A stretch of DNA of 64,000 bases from Streptomyces sp. NBC_00443 (GTDB taxonomy: Bacteria > Actinomycetota > Actinomycetes > Streptomycetales > Streptomycetaceae), in the NCBI RefSeq assembly GCF_036014175.1, contig NZ_CP107917.1, positions 4,588,001-4,652,000 on the forward strand. Reading direction: 5' to 3'. Of the stretch, positions 8,755 through 18,132 are shown in pieces (position 1 is the stretch's first letter; the number at the start of each line of letters is the position of its first letter). The notes under the pieces were generated by a model that saw only the letters and a list, made by a program, of their open reading frames with translations, searched no databases and was not told where the DNA came from. Both the position numbers and the translations under genes were made by a program.

Positions 8755-10815
8755 TCAGATGTCGAGGAAGCGGACGTCCTTGGCGTTGCGCTGGATGAAC
8801 TGGCGGCGGGCCTCCACGTCCTCGCCCATGAGGACCGAGAACAGGTCGTCGGCCTGGGCGGCGTCGTCGAGGGTGACCTGGCCGAGGACGCGGTGCTCCT
8901 GGTCCATCGTCGTGATGCGCAGCTCCTCGGCGTTCATCTCGCCGAGACCCTTGAAGCGCTGGATCGAGTCCTCGCGGACGCGCTTGCCACGCTGACGGCC
9001 CATCTCCAGCAGCGCGTCGCGCTCACGGTCGGAGTACGCGTACTCGACCTCGTCCCGGCCCCACTTGATCTTGTAGAGCGGGGGACGGGACAGAAACACG
9101 TGCCCGGCCTCGACCAGCGGCCGCATGAAGCGGAACAGGAAGGTCAGCAGCAGGGTGTTGATGTGCTGGCCGTCGACGTCGGCGTCCGCCATCAGGATGA
9201 TCTTGTGATAGCGCAGCTTCTCGATGTCGAAGTCCTCGTGGACTCCGGTACCGAAGGCCGAGATCAGCGCCTGGATCTCCTGGTTCTGCAGGATCTTGTC
9301 GATCCTGGCCTTCTCCACGTTCAGGATCTTGCCGCGGATCGGGAGGATCGCCTGGTACTCCGGGTTGCGGCCGGACTTGGCCGAGCCACCGGCGGAGTCA
9401 CCCTCGACGATGAAGATCTCGCACTTGATGGGGTCGTTCGACTGACAGTCGGAGAGCTTGCCCGGCAGGGACGCGGTCTCCAGCAGGCCCTTGCGACGCG
9501 TCAGGTCACGGGCCTTGCGGGCCGCCACGCGCGCGGTGGCCGCCTGGATGCCCTTGCGGATGATGTCCGCGGCCTCGTTCGGGTTGCGGTCCAGCCAGTC
9601 GTTGAGGTGCTCGTAGACGACCTTCTGGACGAAGGTCTTCACCTCGGTGTTGCCCAGCTTGGTCTTTGTCTGACCCTCGAACTGCGGCTCGCCCAGCTTC
9701 ACCGAGATGATCGCGGTCAGACCCTCGCGGATGTCGTCACCCGTGAGGTTGTCGTCCTTCTCGCGCAGCAGCCTCTTGTCGCGCGCGTACTTGTTGATCA
9801 GCGAGGTCAGCGCGGCGCGGAAGCCCTCTTCGTGCGTACCGCCCTCGTGAGTGTGGATGATGTTGGCGAAGGAGTAGACACCCTCGGTGTAGCCGCCGTT
9901 CCACTGCATGGCGATCTCGAGGGACAGGTGCTTGTCCTTGTCCTCGGCCTCCAGATCGATCACGGTGGGGTGCACCACTTCTCCCTTACGGGAGTTGAGG
10001 TACTTCACGAAGTCGACGATGCCGCCCTCGTAGTGGTACGAGACGGTCTTGACCTCGTGCTTCTCGTCCTCGCCCGCCTCGTCCGCACCGGCGGTCGCCT
10101 TTGCCGACTCGCGCTCGTCGGTGAGGTTGATGCGCAGGCCCTTGTTGAGGAACGCCATCTCCTGGAAGCGCCGCGACAGCGTCTCGAAGGAGTAGTCGGT
10201 GGTCTCGAAGATGTCCGGGTCGGCCCAGAAGGTGACCGTGGTGCCGTGCTCGTCCGTCGCCTCGTGCTGGGCGAGCGGGGCCGTCGGGACGCCCAGCTTG
10301 TAGTCCTGCGTCCAGCGGTGGCCGTCGGTCTTGATCTCGACGGACACCTTGGTCGACAGGGCGTTCACGACGGAGACACCCACGCCGTGCAGACCGCCGG
10401 AGACCGCGTAGCCGCCGCCACCGAATTTTCCGCCCGCGTGCAGGACCGTCAGCACGACCTCGACGGCCGGCTTGCCCTCGGACGGCACGATGCCCACCGG
10501 GATGCCACGGCCGTTGTCCACGACCCGTACACCGCCGTCGGCGAGGATCGTGACGTCGATCGTGTCAGCGTGCCCGGCCAGCGCCTCGTCGACGGAGTTG
10601 TCGACGACCTCCTGCACCAGGTGGTGAAGTCCGCGCTCACCGGTCGAGCCGATGTACATACCGGGTCGCTTGCGGACCGCGTCCAGACCCTCGAGGACGG
10701 TGATGGCGCTGGCGTCGTACGAGGCGGTGACCTCGCCGTTCGACGAGGTGACCGCGCCGCTGGCGCCGGCGTCGGTGGACGGGATGTTCTCGTTGGGGTT
10801 GCCGGAATCGGCCAC
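8755..10815 (-). CDS. gyrB: DNA gyrase subunit B
   Basis: 686 residues from GTG 10815, which gives the usual Streptomyces N-terminus VADSGNPNE and has AAAGGG upstream; the frame stays open to 10935 but that part is not protein-like. GHKL ATPase motifs are visible (NSVDEALAGH, DNGRGIP, GGLHGVGVSVVNALS), as are the TOPRIM residues EGDSAGG and DADVDG that hold catalytic magnesium. It supplies ATP hydrolysis for gyrase with GyrA. First gene of the gyrB-gyrA unit; in Streptomyces the operon is typically supercoiling-sensitive, but the site cannot be read here. Confidence 0.98.
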   Translation of the reverse strand: MADSGNPNENIPSTDAGASGAVTSSNGEVTASYDASAITVLEGLDAVRKRPGMYIGSTGERGLHHLVQEVVDNSVDEALAGHADTIDVTILADGGVRVVDNGRGIPVGIVPSEGKPAVEVVLTVLHAGGKFGGGGYAVSGGLHGVGVSVVNALSTKVSVEIKTDGHRWTQDYKLGVPTAPLAQHEATDEHGTTVTFWADPDIFETTDYSFETLSRRFQEMAFLNKGLRINLTDERESAKATAGADEAGEDEKHEVKTVSYHYEGGIVDFVKYLNSRKGEVVHPTVIDLEAEDKDKHLSLEIAMQWNGGYTEGVYSFANIIHTHEGGTHEEGFRAALTSLINKYARDKRLLREKDDNLTGDDIREGLTAIISVKLGEPQFEGQTKTKLGNTEVKTFVQKVVYEHLNDWLDRNPNEAADIIRKGIQAATARVAARKARDLTRRKGLLETASLPGKLSDCQSNDPIKCEIFIVEGDSAGGSAKSGRNPEYQAILPIRGKILNVEKARIDKILQNQEIQALISAFGTGVHEDFDIEKLRYHKIILMADADVDGQHINTLLLTFLFRFMRPLVEAGHVFLSRPPLYKIKWGRDEVEYAYSDRERDALLEMGRQRGKRVREDSIQRFKGLGEMNAEELRITTMDQEHRVLGQVTLDDAAQADDLFSVLMGEDVEARRQFIQRNAKDVRFLDI

Positions 10816-11292
10816 GAAGCGCCCTTTCTGGCACAGCACGAGCCGGGCTCGTCGGCGGGTTGCCGGAGCGGCTGCGGCATGTTGCGTTGGTAAGCCTTGT
10901 TCAGCGTTGCTCAGCTTGTCCCGGACGGTCCCCACGATCGGGGCGGGATTACGCTCCAGTCTACCGGTAGCGCCGACAGTGATGGGGGTTTGCCGGTACC
11001 TGAGTCCGCATGTGCCGCCCTGAACCCGGCTCTCCCGACTCCCGATATGTGGATGGGGGCTACGAGCGGCTCACAGAGCCACTCAGCGCTTCCGACCGTC
11101 AACCCTTGGCTACTTAGGAGTCAGGTCGCGATTCGCAACCGCGTGCGGTTGCGCGAGGAGGAGGTCACCGGCGGCACTTCGCGACCGCCGATGACTGGTG
11201 ATGTGATGTCGGTCACCTGTGGCCGACGGGGCTGCGGGGACTGCTGTGACGGCGGTTCCGGAAGCCCGTTCACGCGTGATGCACCTCTCCGA
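10816..11292. other. gyrB leader / promoter region
   Basis: 477 bases between the DUF721 stop and gyrB start. It holds a perfect 9-bp hairpin (11134-11142 with 11145-11153, 2-base loop), which could end the recF-DUF721 transcript, and presumably the gyrB promoter. No convincing gene on either strand. Confidence 0.5.
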
Positions 11293-11844
11293 TCACCCGT
11301 AGGTGTCGCCGGGCCCCGTGCTGCCGGGAGCGCGCAGCGGGCCGTAGCGGCGGGCCGGGCCACCCGGACCCTGCACCTTGATCTGCCGCACCGCGCCATG
11401 CCCGAGGTCCTCGTTGAGACGGGCGACCAGCGTCGGCGCGAGCAGGCGCAGGTTCGTCGCCCAGGCCGTCGAGTCGCAGCGCACGATCAGGGTCCGCTCG
11501 TCCTCGTCGTACTTCTCCGGCACGCAGTGCTTGGCGACGTCCTCGCCGACGATCTGCGGCCAGCGGCCCATCACACCGCCCACCGCGGCCGGGGCCTCCC
11601 AGCCCCGCTCGGTGATCAAGCGGTTAATGGCGGAGCCGAGCGCCATGGGGTCGCGGCCGTCCGCCCGCGCGCCGGAGCGCAGGCCGCCGCGCCGCGCCTG
11701 CTTCTTCTGCTGCGCCGCGTCGCCACGCGCGCGTGCCCGCTCCCTGGCCGCCCTGAGCGCCACGCGCGCGAGGTCGACACCGGAGGGTTCGGGGCTCTTC
11801 CTGGGGGAGCCCGCGTCGTCGTTCGCGGACGGGTTCTCGCTCAT
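11293..11844 (-). CDS. DUF721 (DciA-like) protein
   Basis: 183 residues. After a basic, disordered N-terminus (to about residue 65) comes a DUF721 domain (INRLITERGW, then WPQIVGEDVAKHC and LIVRCDSTAWATNLRLLAP), the KH-like fold shared with DciA, the replicative-helicase operator of bacteria that lack DnaC/DnaI loaders. A role in helping DnaB onto origin DNA is established for DciA in other phyla and inferred here. Start overlaps the recF stop by four bases (ATGA), so the two are coupled. Confidence 0.88.
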   Translation of the reverse strand: MSENPSANDDAGSPRKSPEPSGVDLARVALRAARERARARGDAAQQKKQARRGGLRSGARADGRDPMALGSAINRLITERGWEAPAAVGGVMGRWPQIVGEDVAKHCVPEKYDEDERTLIVRCDSTAWATNLRLLAPTLVARLNEDLGHGAVRQIKVQGPGGPARRYGPLRAPGSTGPGDTYG

Positions 11845-12962
11845 ACGCGCTCCACCGTCCCCTCGGACACCGTGTACCGCGCCCCCGCCAGCACATGCGG
11901 TACGTCGTCGTCGACCGCGGCGGTCACCAGGACCTGCTCGCCGGGCGCGACCAGCTCGGCCAGGCGTTCACGGCGCCGGGTGTCCAGCTCGGCGAACACG
12001 TCGTCCAGGACCAGCACCGGTTCGTTGCCCTCGGCCCGCAGCAGGTCGTACGAGGCCAGACGGAGCGCCAGCGCGTACGACCAGGACTCGCCGTGCGAGG
12101 CGTACCCCTTGGCGGGCAGCTGACCGAGTTTGAGAAGCAAATCGTCCCGATGAGGGCCTACGAGGGTGACGCCGCGCTCGATCTCCTGCTTGCGCGCCTC
12201 GGCGAGCGCCGCCATCAGCTGCTCGAAGAGGTCCTCGCGCGTGTGGGCCTCGCCGGGAGCCGACGGCTTGTAGTCCAGCGCGACGGGGCCGCCGCCGGGG
12301 GCCAGTTGCTCGTACGCCTTGTCGGCCAGCGGCTGGATCGTCGCGATCAGGTCCAGGCGCTGGGCGAGCAACTCGGCGCCCACGCGGGCGAGATGCTCGT
12401 CCCAGACGTCAAGGGTGGACAGGTCCATGGAACGGCCGCCGTGCCGACGGGCCAGGGCGGCCGACTTCAGGAGCGTGTTGCGCTGCTTGAGGACCCGCTC
12501 GTAGTCGGAGCGGACGCCGGCCATGCGCGGGGAACGGGCGGTGATCAGCTCGTCGAGGAAGCGGCGCCGCTCGCCGGGATCCCCCTTGACCAGGGCGAGG
12601 TCCTCCGGGGCGAACAGGACGGTGCGTACGATGCCGAGCACGTCACGGGGTCTGACCTGCGAGGACCTGTTGATGCGGGCCCGGTTGGCCTTGCCGGGGT
12701 TCAGCTCCAGCTCGACCAGCTGCTGCCGCTCGCCCTGCCTTACCTGCGCGCGGATGACCGCCCGGTCGGCGCCCATGCGGACCAGGGGTGCGTCGGAGGA
12801 GACCCGGTGGCTGCCGAGGGTGGCGAGATAGCCGACGGCCTCGACGAGGTTGGTCTTGCCCTGGCCGTTGGGTCCGACGAAGGCGGTGACGCCCGGGTCG
12901 AGCGGGACTTCGACCCGGGCGTACGAGCGGAAGTCGGCCAGCGACAGATGCGTGACGTGCAT
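11841..12962 (-). CDS. recF: DNA replication and repair protein RecF
   Basis: 373 residues. SMC/ABC-like ATPase acting with RecO and RecR to load RecA at single-strand gaps. Walker A is GPNGQGKTN near residue 30; the signature and Walker B are in the C-terminal part (VLVLDDVFAELD). N-terminus starts MHVTHLSLADFRSY as usual. Located between gnd and the DUF721 gene; a consensus DnaA box lies 47 bases upstream of its start. Confidence 0.97.
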   Translation of the reverse strand: MHVTHLSLADFRSYARVEVPLDPGVTAFVGPNGQGKTNLVEAVGYLATLGSHRVSSDAPLVRMGADRAVIRAQVRQGERQQLVELELNPGKANRARINRSSQVRPRDVLGIVRTVLFAPEDLALVKGDPGERRRFLDELITARSPRMAGVRSDYERVLKQRNTLLKSAALARRHGGRSMDLSTLDVWDEHLARVGAELLAQRLDLIATIQPLADKAYEQLAPGGGPVALDYKPSAPGEAHTREDLFEQLMAALAEARKQEIERGVTLVGPHRDDLLLKLGQLPAKGYASHGESWSYALALRLASYDLLRAEGNEPVLVLDDVFAELDTRRRERLAELVAPGEQVLVTAAVDDDVPHVLAGARYTVSEGTVERV

Positions 12963-13008
12963 GGTCGTTCGCCGACCTCCCCCAACATGTGGTTCGACTT
13001 TCCCCAGT

Positions 13009-13017
13009 TGTGGACAA
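13009..13017 (-). promoter_or_regulatory. Perfect DnaA box upstream of recF
   Basis: TGTGGACAA, the exact complement of the Streptomyces preferred box TTGTCCACA. A second near-match, TGTGGATTA, is at 13058-13066. Both lie in the space upstream of recF, where DnaA could affect its transcription. Confidence 0.6.
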
Positions 13018-13122
13018 CCGGGTCACTCCTGAGGGTGCCAGGGTGCCATCCCCAGGGTGTGGATTACTTTCTCTGGTCTCCGACGGGCACTTCCACCCCG
13101 ACGGTCACTTGTGCACCACCGG

Positions 13123-13998
13123 TCACTTCTTCTCTACCGCGTGGCCGCCGAACTGGTTCCGCAGCGCCGCGATCATCTTCATCTGCGGGGAGTCGTCCTG
13201 GCGGGACGCAAACCGCGCGAACAGCGACGCGGTGATCGCCGGCAGCGGCACCGCGTGGTCGATGGCTGCTTCCACAGTCCAGCGTCCCTCGCCGGAGTCC
13301 TGTGCAAAACCCCTGAGCCTGTCCAGGTGCTCGTCCTCGTCGAGGGCGTTCACCGCGAGGTCCAGCAGCCAGGACCGGATCACCGTGCCCTCCTGCCAGG
13401 AGCGGAAGACCTCCCGGACGTCGGTCACGGAGTCGACCTTCTCCAGCAGCTCCCAGCCCTCGGCGTAAGCCTGCATCATCGCGTACTCGATCCCGTTGTG
13501 GACCATCTTCGCGAAGTGCCCCGCGCCGACCTTGCCGGCGTGCACCGCGCCACGGTCGCCCTCCGGCTTGAGGGCGTCGAATATCGGCTGCACCTTGGCG
13601 ACGTTCTCCGCGTCGCCGCCGTACATCAGCGCGTAGCCGTTCTGCAGGCCCCAGACGCCGCCGGAGACGCCGCAGTCGACGAACCCGATGCCCTTGGCCG
13701 CCAGCTCCTCGGCGTGCCGCTCGTCGTCCGTCCATCGGGAGTTCCCGCCGTCCACCACGACGTCACCGGGCTCCAGCAGCTCGGCGAGCTCGTCGATGGT
13801 CGACTGGGTCGGGGCACCTGCCGGGACCATCACCCAGATCACGCGCGGCCCGGGAAGCTTGCCCACAAGCTCTTCCAGGCTGTGGGCATCCGCGAGGTCC
13901 GGGTTGCGGTCGTATCCGACGACGGTGTGGCCTGCGCGGCGGATCCGCTCGCGCATGTTGCCGCCCATCTTGCCGAGGCCGACGAGACCGAGCTCCAT
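13123..13998 (-). CDS. gnd: 6-phosphogluconate dehydrogenase, decarboxylating (short form)
   Basis: 291 residues from ATG 13998 with AAGGA upstream; the 30-codon upstream extension is rejected. The N-terminus MELGLVGLGKMGGNM is a Rossmann NAD(P)-binding motif; substrate-binding GGNSRW, CGVSGGVWG and the catalytic Lys region GHFAKMVHNGIEYAMMQAYAEG are visible. It is the short, YqeC-like form (about 300 residues) rather than the 470-residue Gnd. It would oxidise 6-phosphogluconate to ribulose 5-phosphate. It sits between recF and dnaN, a streptomycete arrangement. Confidence 0.93.
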   Translation of the reverse strand: MELGLVGLGKMGGNMRERIRRAGHTVVGYDRNPDLADAHSLEELVGKLPGPRVIWVMVPAGAPTQSTIDELAELLEPGDVVVDGGNSRWTDDERHAEELAAKGIGFVDCGVSGGVWGLQNGYALMYGGDAENVAKVQPIFDALKPEGDRGAVHAGKVGAGHFAKMVHNGIEYAMMQAYAEGWELLEKVDSVTDVREVFRSWQEGTVIRSWLLDLAVNALDEDEHLDRLRGFAQDSGEGRWTVEAAIDHAVPLPAITASLFARFASRQDDSPQMKMIAALRNQFGGHAVEKK

Positions 13999-14135
13999 CA
14001 GTTGTTCCTTAGGTTGCTGTGGCGTGTGGGGCACCTTCGTACCCGCGTACGAGCCTAAACCCGGACGCACGCGCACATCCGTGGGCATAGGCGCTCATAC
14101 GTACGCCCTCACCTGCGGCTTCGTCCGACAGCTCG

Positions 14136-14168
14136 TCCCCAGGTCCGGTGATCCACCGGGCCTGGGGA
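14136..14168 (-). terminator. Terminator between dnaN and gnd
   Basis: 15-bp stem (14136-14150 with 14154-14168) with a single T:G pair and a 3-base loop, 37 bases after the dnaN stop. Confidence 0.6.
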
Positions 14169-14171
14169 CGC

Positions 14172-14180
14172 TGTGGACAA
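14172..14180 (-). promoter_or_regulatory. Perfect DnaA box next to the dnaN stop
   Basis: TGTGGACAA, an exact match to the preferred 9-mer, between the dnaN stop and its terminator hairpin. Same orientation as the site at 13009-13017. Confidence 0.55.
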
Positions 14181-14205
14181 CCGCGGCGCCGACCTCGGCA
14201 GCCGC

Positions 14206-15336
14206 TCAGCCGCTCAGCCGCACCGGCATGATCAGGTACTTGTAGGCCTCGTCCGCCTCGGCGTCCAGCGCCGGCTTGCCGCTGAGCAGCGCGGGCTTGG
14301 TGGACGTCGTGAACGACAGCTGGGCGACCGGGGAGTCGATGGCGCTCAGGCCGTCCAGCAGGAAGGTCGGGTTGAAGGCGATCGACACGTCGTCGCCCTC
14401 CAGCTGGGCGTCGACCCTTTCCACAGCCTGTGCGTCGTCGCTGGAGCCGGCTTCCAGGATGAGCACGCCCTGCTCGAAGCTGAGCCGCACCGGGGTGTTG
14501 CGCTCGGCGACCAGGGCCACGCGCTTGACGGCCTCCACGAAGGGGGCGGTCTCGATCACGGCGATGCTGTTGAACTCCGTCGGGAACAGCGAGCGGTACT
14601 TGGGGAGGTCGCCCTCCAGGAGACGGGTCGTCGTCCGTCGGCCGGCGCCCTCGAAACCGATCAGGCCCTCGCCGGCACCCGAGCCGGACAGCGCCAGGAT
14701 GACGCTGTCGCCGCTCGTGAGCGCCTTGGCGGTGTCCAGGAGCGTCTTTGCGGGCACCAGGGCGACCGCGGACGCCTCCGGGTTCTCCGGCTTCCACAGG
14801 AACTCACGGACCGCGAAGCGGTAGCGGTCGGTGGAGGCCAGCGTGACGGTGTCGCCCTCGATCTCGATGCGCACACCGGTGAGGACGGGCAGCGTGTCGT
14901 CACGGCCGGCGGCGATGGCCACCTGGGCGGCGGCGGAGGCGAAGACCTCACCGGGGACGGTGCCGGTCGCCGTCGGCATCTGCGGCAGCGCCGGGTACTC
15001 CTCCACAGGCAGGGTGTGGAGTGTGAACCGCGAGGAGCCGCAGACCACGGTCGCCCGTACACCGTCTGTGGAAATCTCCACCGGCCGGTTGGGCAGAGCG
15101 CGGCAGATGTCGGCGAGCAGGCGGCCTGAGACCAGGACCGTGCCCTCTTCCTCGACCTCGGCCTCGACGCTGACCCGCGCGGAGACCTCGTAGTCGAAGC
15201 TGGACAGGCTCAGCTGGCCGTCCTCGGCCTTGAGGAGGAGGCCGGCGAGGACAGGCGCCGGCGGACGGGCCGGGAGGCTGCGTGCCGCCCAGGCCACTGC
15301 CTCCGCGAGTACGTCGCGTTCCACCCGGATCTTCAC
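14206..15336 (-). CDS. dnaN: DNA polymerase III beta subunit (sliding clamp)
   Basis: 376 residues, full length for a DnaN. Three repeated clamp domains of about 120 residues; the N-terminus MKIRVERDVLAEAVAWAAR and the C-terminal KYLIMPVRL, which lines the peptide-binding pocket for polymerases, are typical. Dimer rings tether DNA polymerase III to DNA. Transcribed away from oriC, which occupies the 858 bases between it and dnaA. Confidence 0.98.
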   Translation of the reverse strand: MKIRVERDVLAEAVAWAARSLPARPPAPVLAGLLLKAEDGQLSLSSFDYEVSARVSVEAEVEEEGTVLVSGRLLADICRALPNRPVEISTDGVRATVVCGSSRFTLHTLPVEEYPALPQMPTATGTVPGEVFASAAAQVAIAAGRDDTLPVLTGVRIEIEGDTVTLASTDRYRFAVREFLWKPENPEASAVALVPAKTLLDTAKALTSGDSVILALSGSGAGEGLIGFEGAGRRTTTRLLEGDLPKYRSLFPTEFNSIAVIETAPFVEAVKRVALVAERNTPVRLSFEQGVLILEAGSSDDAQAVERVDAQLEGDDVSIAFNPTFLLDGLSAIDSPVAQLSFTTSTKPALLSGKPALDAEADEAYKYLIMPVRLSG

Positions 15337-16194
15337 TGTTGCCGCCTCCTGCTGTTGCCGGCGCTTCTCGGCCTGCCTGGCTTCGTCGTCTGTCTCGGTG
15401 TCGTCGGCCCCAGTGAGGGGAAGGCCACCGGGAACAGTCTGACGTACCCCACTGACAGTAGGTGCCTCTCGGGGTCAAGTCGTGACGAGGGGCAGCCGGG
15501 AGCCGGACAGCGAGTTGTGCACAGGACCCACTTCGAAACGGATTCCCAGCTCTCTCTAGTTGGGAGTAGTAGTAGGGCCTGTGGAAACCGTGGATAACCC
15601 CGTTTGCCCAGCTCAGAGGCGAGATTTTATCCACGGGTCCTGTGGGCGACGCCGGTGGACAACCAGGCGTTTCTGTGGAGAACGGAAAGTTCTGCACACC
15701 CCATGCACAGCCTGAGGCGACTTCTCCCCAGCGCCGTCCCCAGCTTTACCCACCTTTCCCACAGGCCAACCCGGCACCTTCGTGTGACGCCTTTCACTCG
15801 CGCTGGTGAGAAGGCGCGTCGCGTTGCCGAACAGTGGACAGTGATGTGGAGAAGCTGGGGATCACTGGGGACAACTGGCCCCAGCCTGTGGGTTGCCGGT
15901 GGACAACTTGATGCACAGCCTGTGGATCGTCTCGCTGTCCACAGTCTGTGGAGATCGTTCGTCCACGAATCCACAGGCAGTTGACCTGGTCTGATGGTCT
16001 TTCAACAGAGGCCCCTGTGGACACAGTCTGGACAACTTCGCAGTCCCCAGGATGTGGACGGCAGAAAGTCGCCGAATCTGTGGAGAGTGGCCGTAACGCG
16101 GCAAGTATTCGAACAGCCGACAACCGAGACATGACGAAGGGCGCCACCGATGTCTTCCACCGGGGGCGCCCTTGCGTGCGTATCGCTGGGTCGG
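15337..16194. other. oriC: Chromosomal replication origin oriC
   Basis: Non-coding 858 bp between dnaN and dnaA with a dense array of DnaA boxes from about 15580 to 16087. With at most one mismatch to TTGTCCACA/TTATCCACA, read on either strand, I find ten: 15589, 15627, 15654, 15674, 15845, 15866, 15898, 15935, 16016 and 16027. About nine more have two mismatches (15580, 15755, 15833, 15921, 15947, 15959, 15967, 16053, 16079). A total near 19, mostly degenerate boxes on both strands, matches what is known of Streptomyces oriC. None is a perfect TTGTCCACA. No AT-rich 13-mer array is obvious. Confidence 0.95.
16137..16173 (-). terminator. dnaA terminator
   Basis: AAGGGCGCC (16137-16145) pairs perfectly with 16165-16173; it lies 20-60 bases downstream of the dnaA stop, at the edge of oriC. 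Confidence 0.6.
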
Positions 16195-18132
16195 TCAGCC
16201 GTTCTTGATGCGGTTCGTGAGCTCGGTGACCTGGTTGTAGATGGCGCGACGCTCGGCCATCAGATTGCGGATCTTGCGGTCGGCGTGCATCACGGTGGTG
16301 TGGTCGCGGCCGCCGAACAGCGCGCCGATCTTCGGCAGCGACAGGTCCGTCAGCTCACGGCACAGGTACATGGCGATCTGCCGGGCCGTGACCAGCTGGC
16401 GGCCGCGGGAGCTGCCGCACAGGTCCTCGACCGTGAGACCGAAGTAGTCGGCCGTGGCGCTCATGATGGCCGTGGAGGTGATTTCCGGCGTCGCGCCGTC
16501 CCCGCCCGGGATCAGGTCCTTGAGGACGATCTCCGTCAGACCCAGGTCGACCGGCTGCTTGTTGAGCGAGGCGAACGCCGTCACCCGGATCAGCGCGCCC
16601 TCCAGCTCGCGGATGTTGCGTGAGATGCGGGAGGCGATGAACTCCAGGACCTCCGGCGGGGCGTTGAGCTGCTCCTGGACCGCCTTCTTGCGCAGGATCG
16701 CGATGCGCGTCTCCAGCTCGGGCGGCTGGACGTCTGTGATCAGGCCCCACTCGAAACGGTTCCGCAGCCGGTCCTCCAGCGTGACCAGCTGCTTGGGCGG
16801 CCGGTCGCTGGACAGCACGATCTGCTTGTTGGCGTTGTGGAGCGTGTTGAAGGTGTGGAAGAACTCCTCCTGCGTCGACTCCTTGTCCGCGAGGAACTGG
16901 ATGTCGTCGACCAGCAGGATGTCCATCTCGCGGTAGCGCTTGCGGAAGCTGTCGCCCTTGCCGTCGCGGATGGAGTTGATGAACTCGTTGGTGAACTCCT
17001 CCGAGCTCACGTATCGCACGCGCGTGCCGGAGTACAGGCTCCGCGCGTAGTGCCCGATCGCGTGCAGCAGGTGCGTCTTGCCGAGCCCCGACTCCCCGTA
17101 GATGAAGAGGGGGTTGTACGCCTTCGCGGGCGCCTCGGCGACGGCGACCGCGGCCGCGTGCGCGAAGCGGTTGGAGGCGCCGATGACGAACGTGTCGAAG
17201 AGGTACTTCGGGTTCAGGCGCGCGGTCGGCTCACCGGGGCCGGGCGCCGGCGCGGGCTGCGCGGCCAGCGGGCCGGGGGCGCCGGTGGTCGGCAGGTTCG
17301 CGCCGACGGGGCCGCCGCGGTGCACATGGCCGGAGCCGGAGGGCGGCTCGGGCCGGTCGCGGCGGGCGTCGAGGCCACGGCGGGCGTCCAGGTCACGCCG
17401 GGCAGCCGGGTCACGCCGGGGGTCGCGGTCGTAGTCGCCCCGCGGCTGGTCGTAGTCCGGTCGCTGCTGCTCGTAGTCGGGGCGGTGCCCGTCGTACGAC
17501 GACCGCTCCATCGGCTGCGGGCGGTAGTCCTGGGCGGGCGGGCCGTAGGAGTCCTGTTGGTACGAGTCCTGGCCGTAGGAGTCCTGTGACGGCGACGCGT
17601 ACGGGTCCCGCTCCGGGAAGCCGAGCCGCTGCTGCTGCCAGCCGTAGTCGTCCTGGCTCGGGCGCGGCCAGCTGCCCGGGCCGGGTTCGGGGCGCTGGTA
17701 CTCGTTCGGGTAGGCCGGGCGGGCGGTGGGCAGCTGGTCGCCGGGTCGCTGGTCGTCGGCACGGTGGCGGCCGTAGCCCTCGTACGAGGGGAGTTCGGGC
17801 TCCTCGTAGCGCGGCTGGGGCGGGGCGGGGGGCGCCGGCGGGGACGGGGGCTCGCCGGCGGAGTCGTCGACGGTGATCGCGATGCGGATCGGACGGCCGC
17901 ACTCGCGGCTCAGGGTCTCGCTGACGATGGGGGCCAGGCGGCCCTCCAGTACGCCCTTCGCAAATTCGTTCGGTACGGCGAGCAGGGCGGTGTCGGCGAC
18001 CAGCGCGAGCGGCTGGCAGCGCCGGATCCAGTGCTCGTCCTTCACCTCGACACCCTGACCGCGACCCTCACCGAGGAGTTGCTCGAGTACTCGTGGCCAC
18101 ACTGCGGCAAGATCGGCAGGTACGTCAGCCAC
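16195..18132 (-). CDS. dnaA: Chromosomal replication initiator DnaA
   Basis: 645 residues from GTG, far longer than the about 470 of E. coli because domain II (about residues 95-300) is a Pro/Gln/Arg/Tyr/Asp-rich linker, a hallmark of Streptomyces DnaA. Domain III has Walker A GESGLGKTH near residue 347 and Walker B LLVDDIQFL; domain IV has the box-recognition signature GGRDHTTVMHADRKI near residue 610. ATP-DnaA binds the boxes in oriC and opens the origin. Two DnaA boxes in its own upstream region suggest autoregulation, as known in the genus. Confidence 0.98.
   Translation of the reverse strand: MADVPADLAAVWPRVLEQLLGEGRGQGVEVKDEHWIRRCQPLALVADTALLAVPNEFAKGVLEGRLAPIVSETLSRECGRPIRIAITVDDSAGEPPSPPAPPAPPQPRYEEPELPSYEGYGRHRADDQRPGDQLPTARPAYPNEYQRPEPGPGSWPRPSQDDYGWQQQRLGFPERDPYASPSQDSYGQDSYQQDSYGPPAQDYRPQPMERSSYDGHRPDYEQQRPDYDQPRGDYDRDPRRDPAARRDLDARRGLDARRDRPEPPSGSGHVHRGGPVGANLPTTGAPGPLAAQPAPAPGPGEPTARLNPKYLFDTFVIGASNRFAHAAAVAVAEAPAKAYNPLFIYGESGLGKTHLLHAIGHYARSLYSGTRVRYVSSEEFTNEFINSIRDGKGDSFRKRYREMDILLVDDIQFLADKESTQEEFFHTFNTLHNANKQIVLSSDRPPKQLVTLEDRLRNRFEWGLITDVQPPELETRIAILRKKAVQEQLNAPPEVLEFIASRISRNIRELEGALIRVTAFASLNKQPVDLGLTEIVLKDLIPGGDGATPEITSTAIMSATADYFGLTVEDLCGSSRGRQLVTARQIAMYLCRELTDLSLPKIGALFGGRDHTTVMHADRKIRNLMAERRAIYNQVTELTNRIKNG

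Noticed and set aside
8734..10893. 719-codon open frame opposite gyrB
   Set aside because: Same effect as opposite gyrA; no ribosome site or domain.
15337..16194. Small genes inside oriC (80-126-codon frames)
   Set aside because: They are made of overlapping DnaA boxes and lack ribosome sites.
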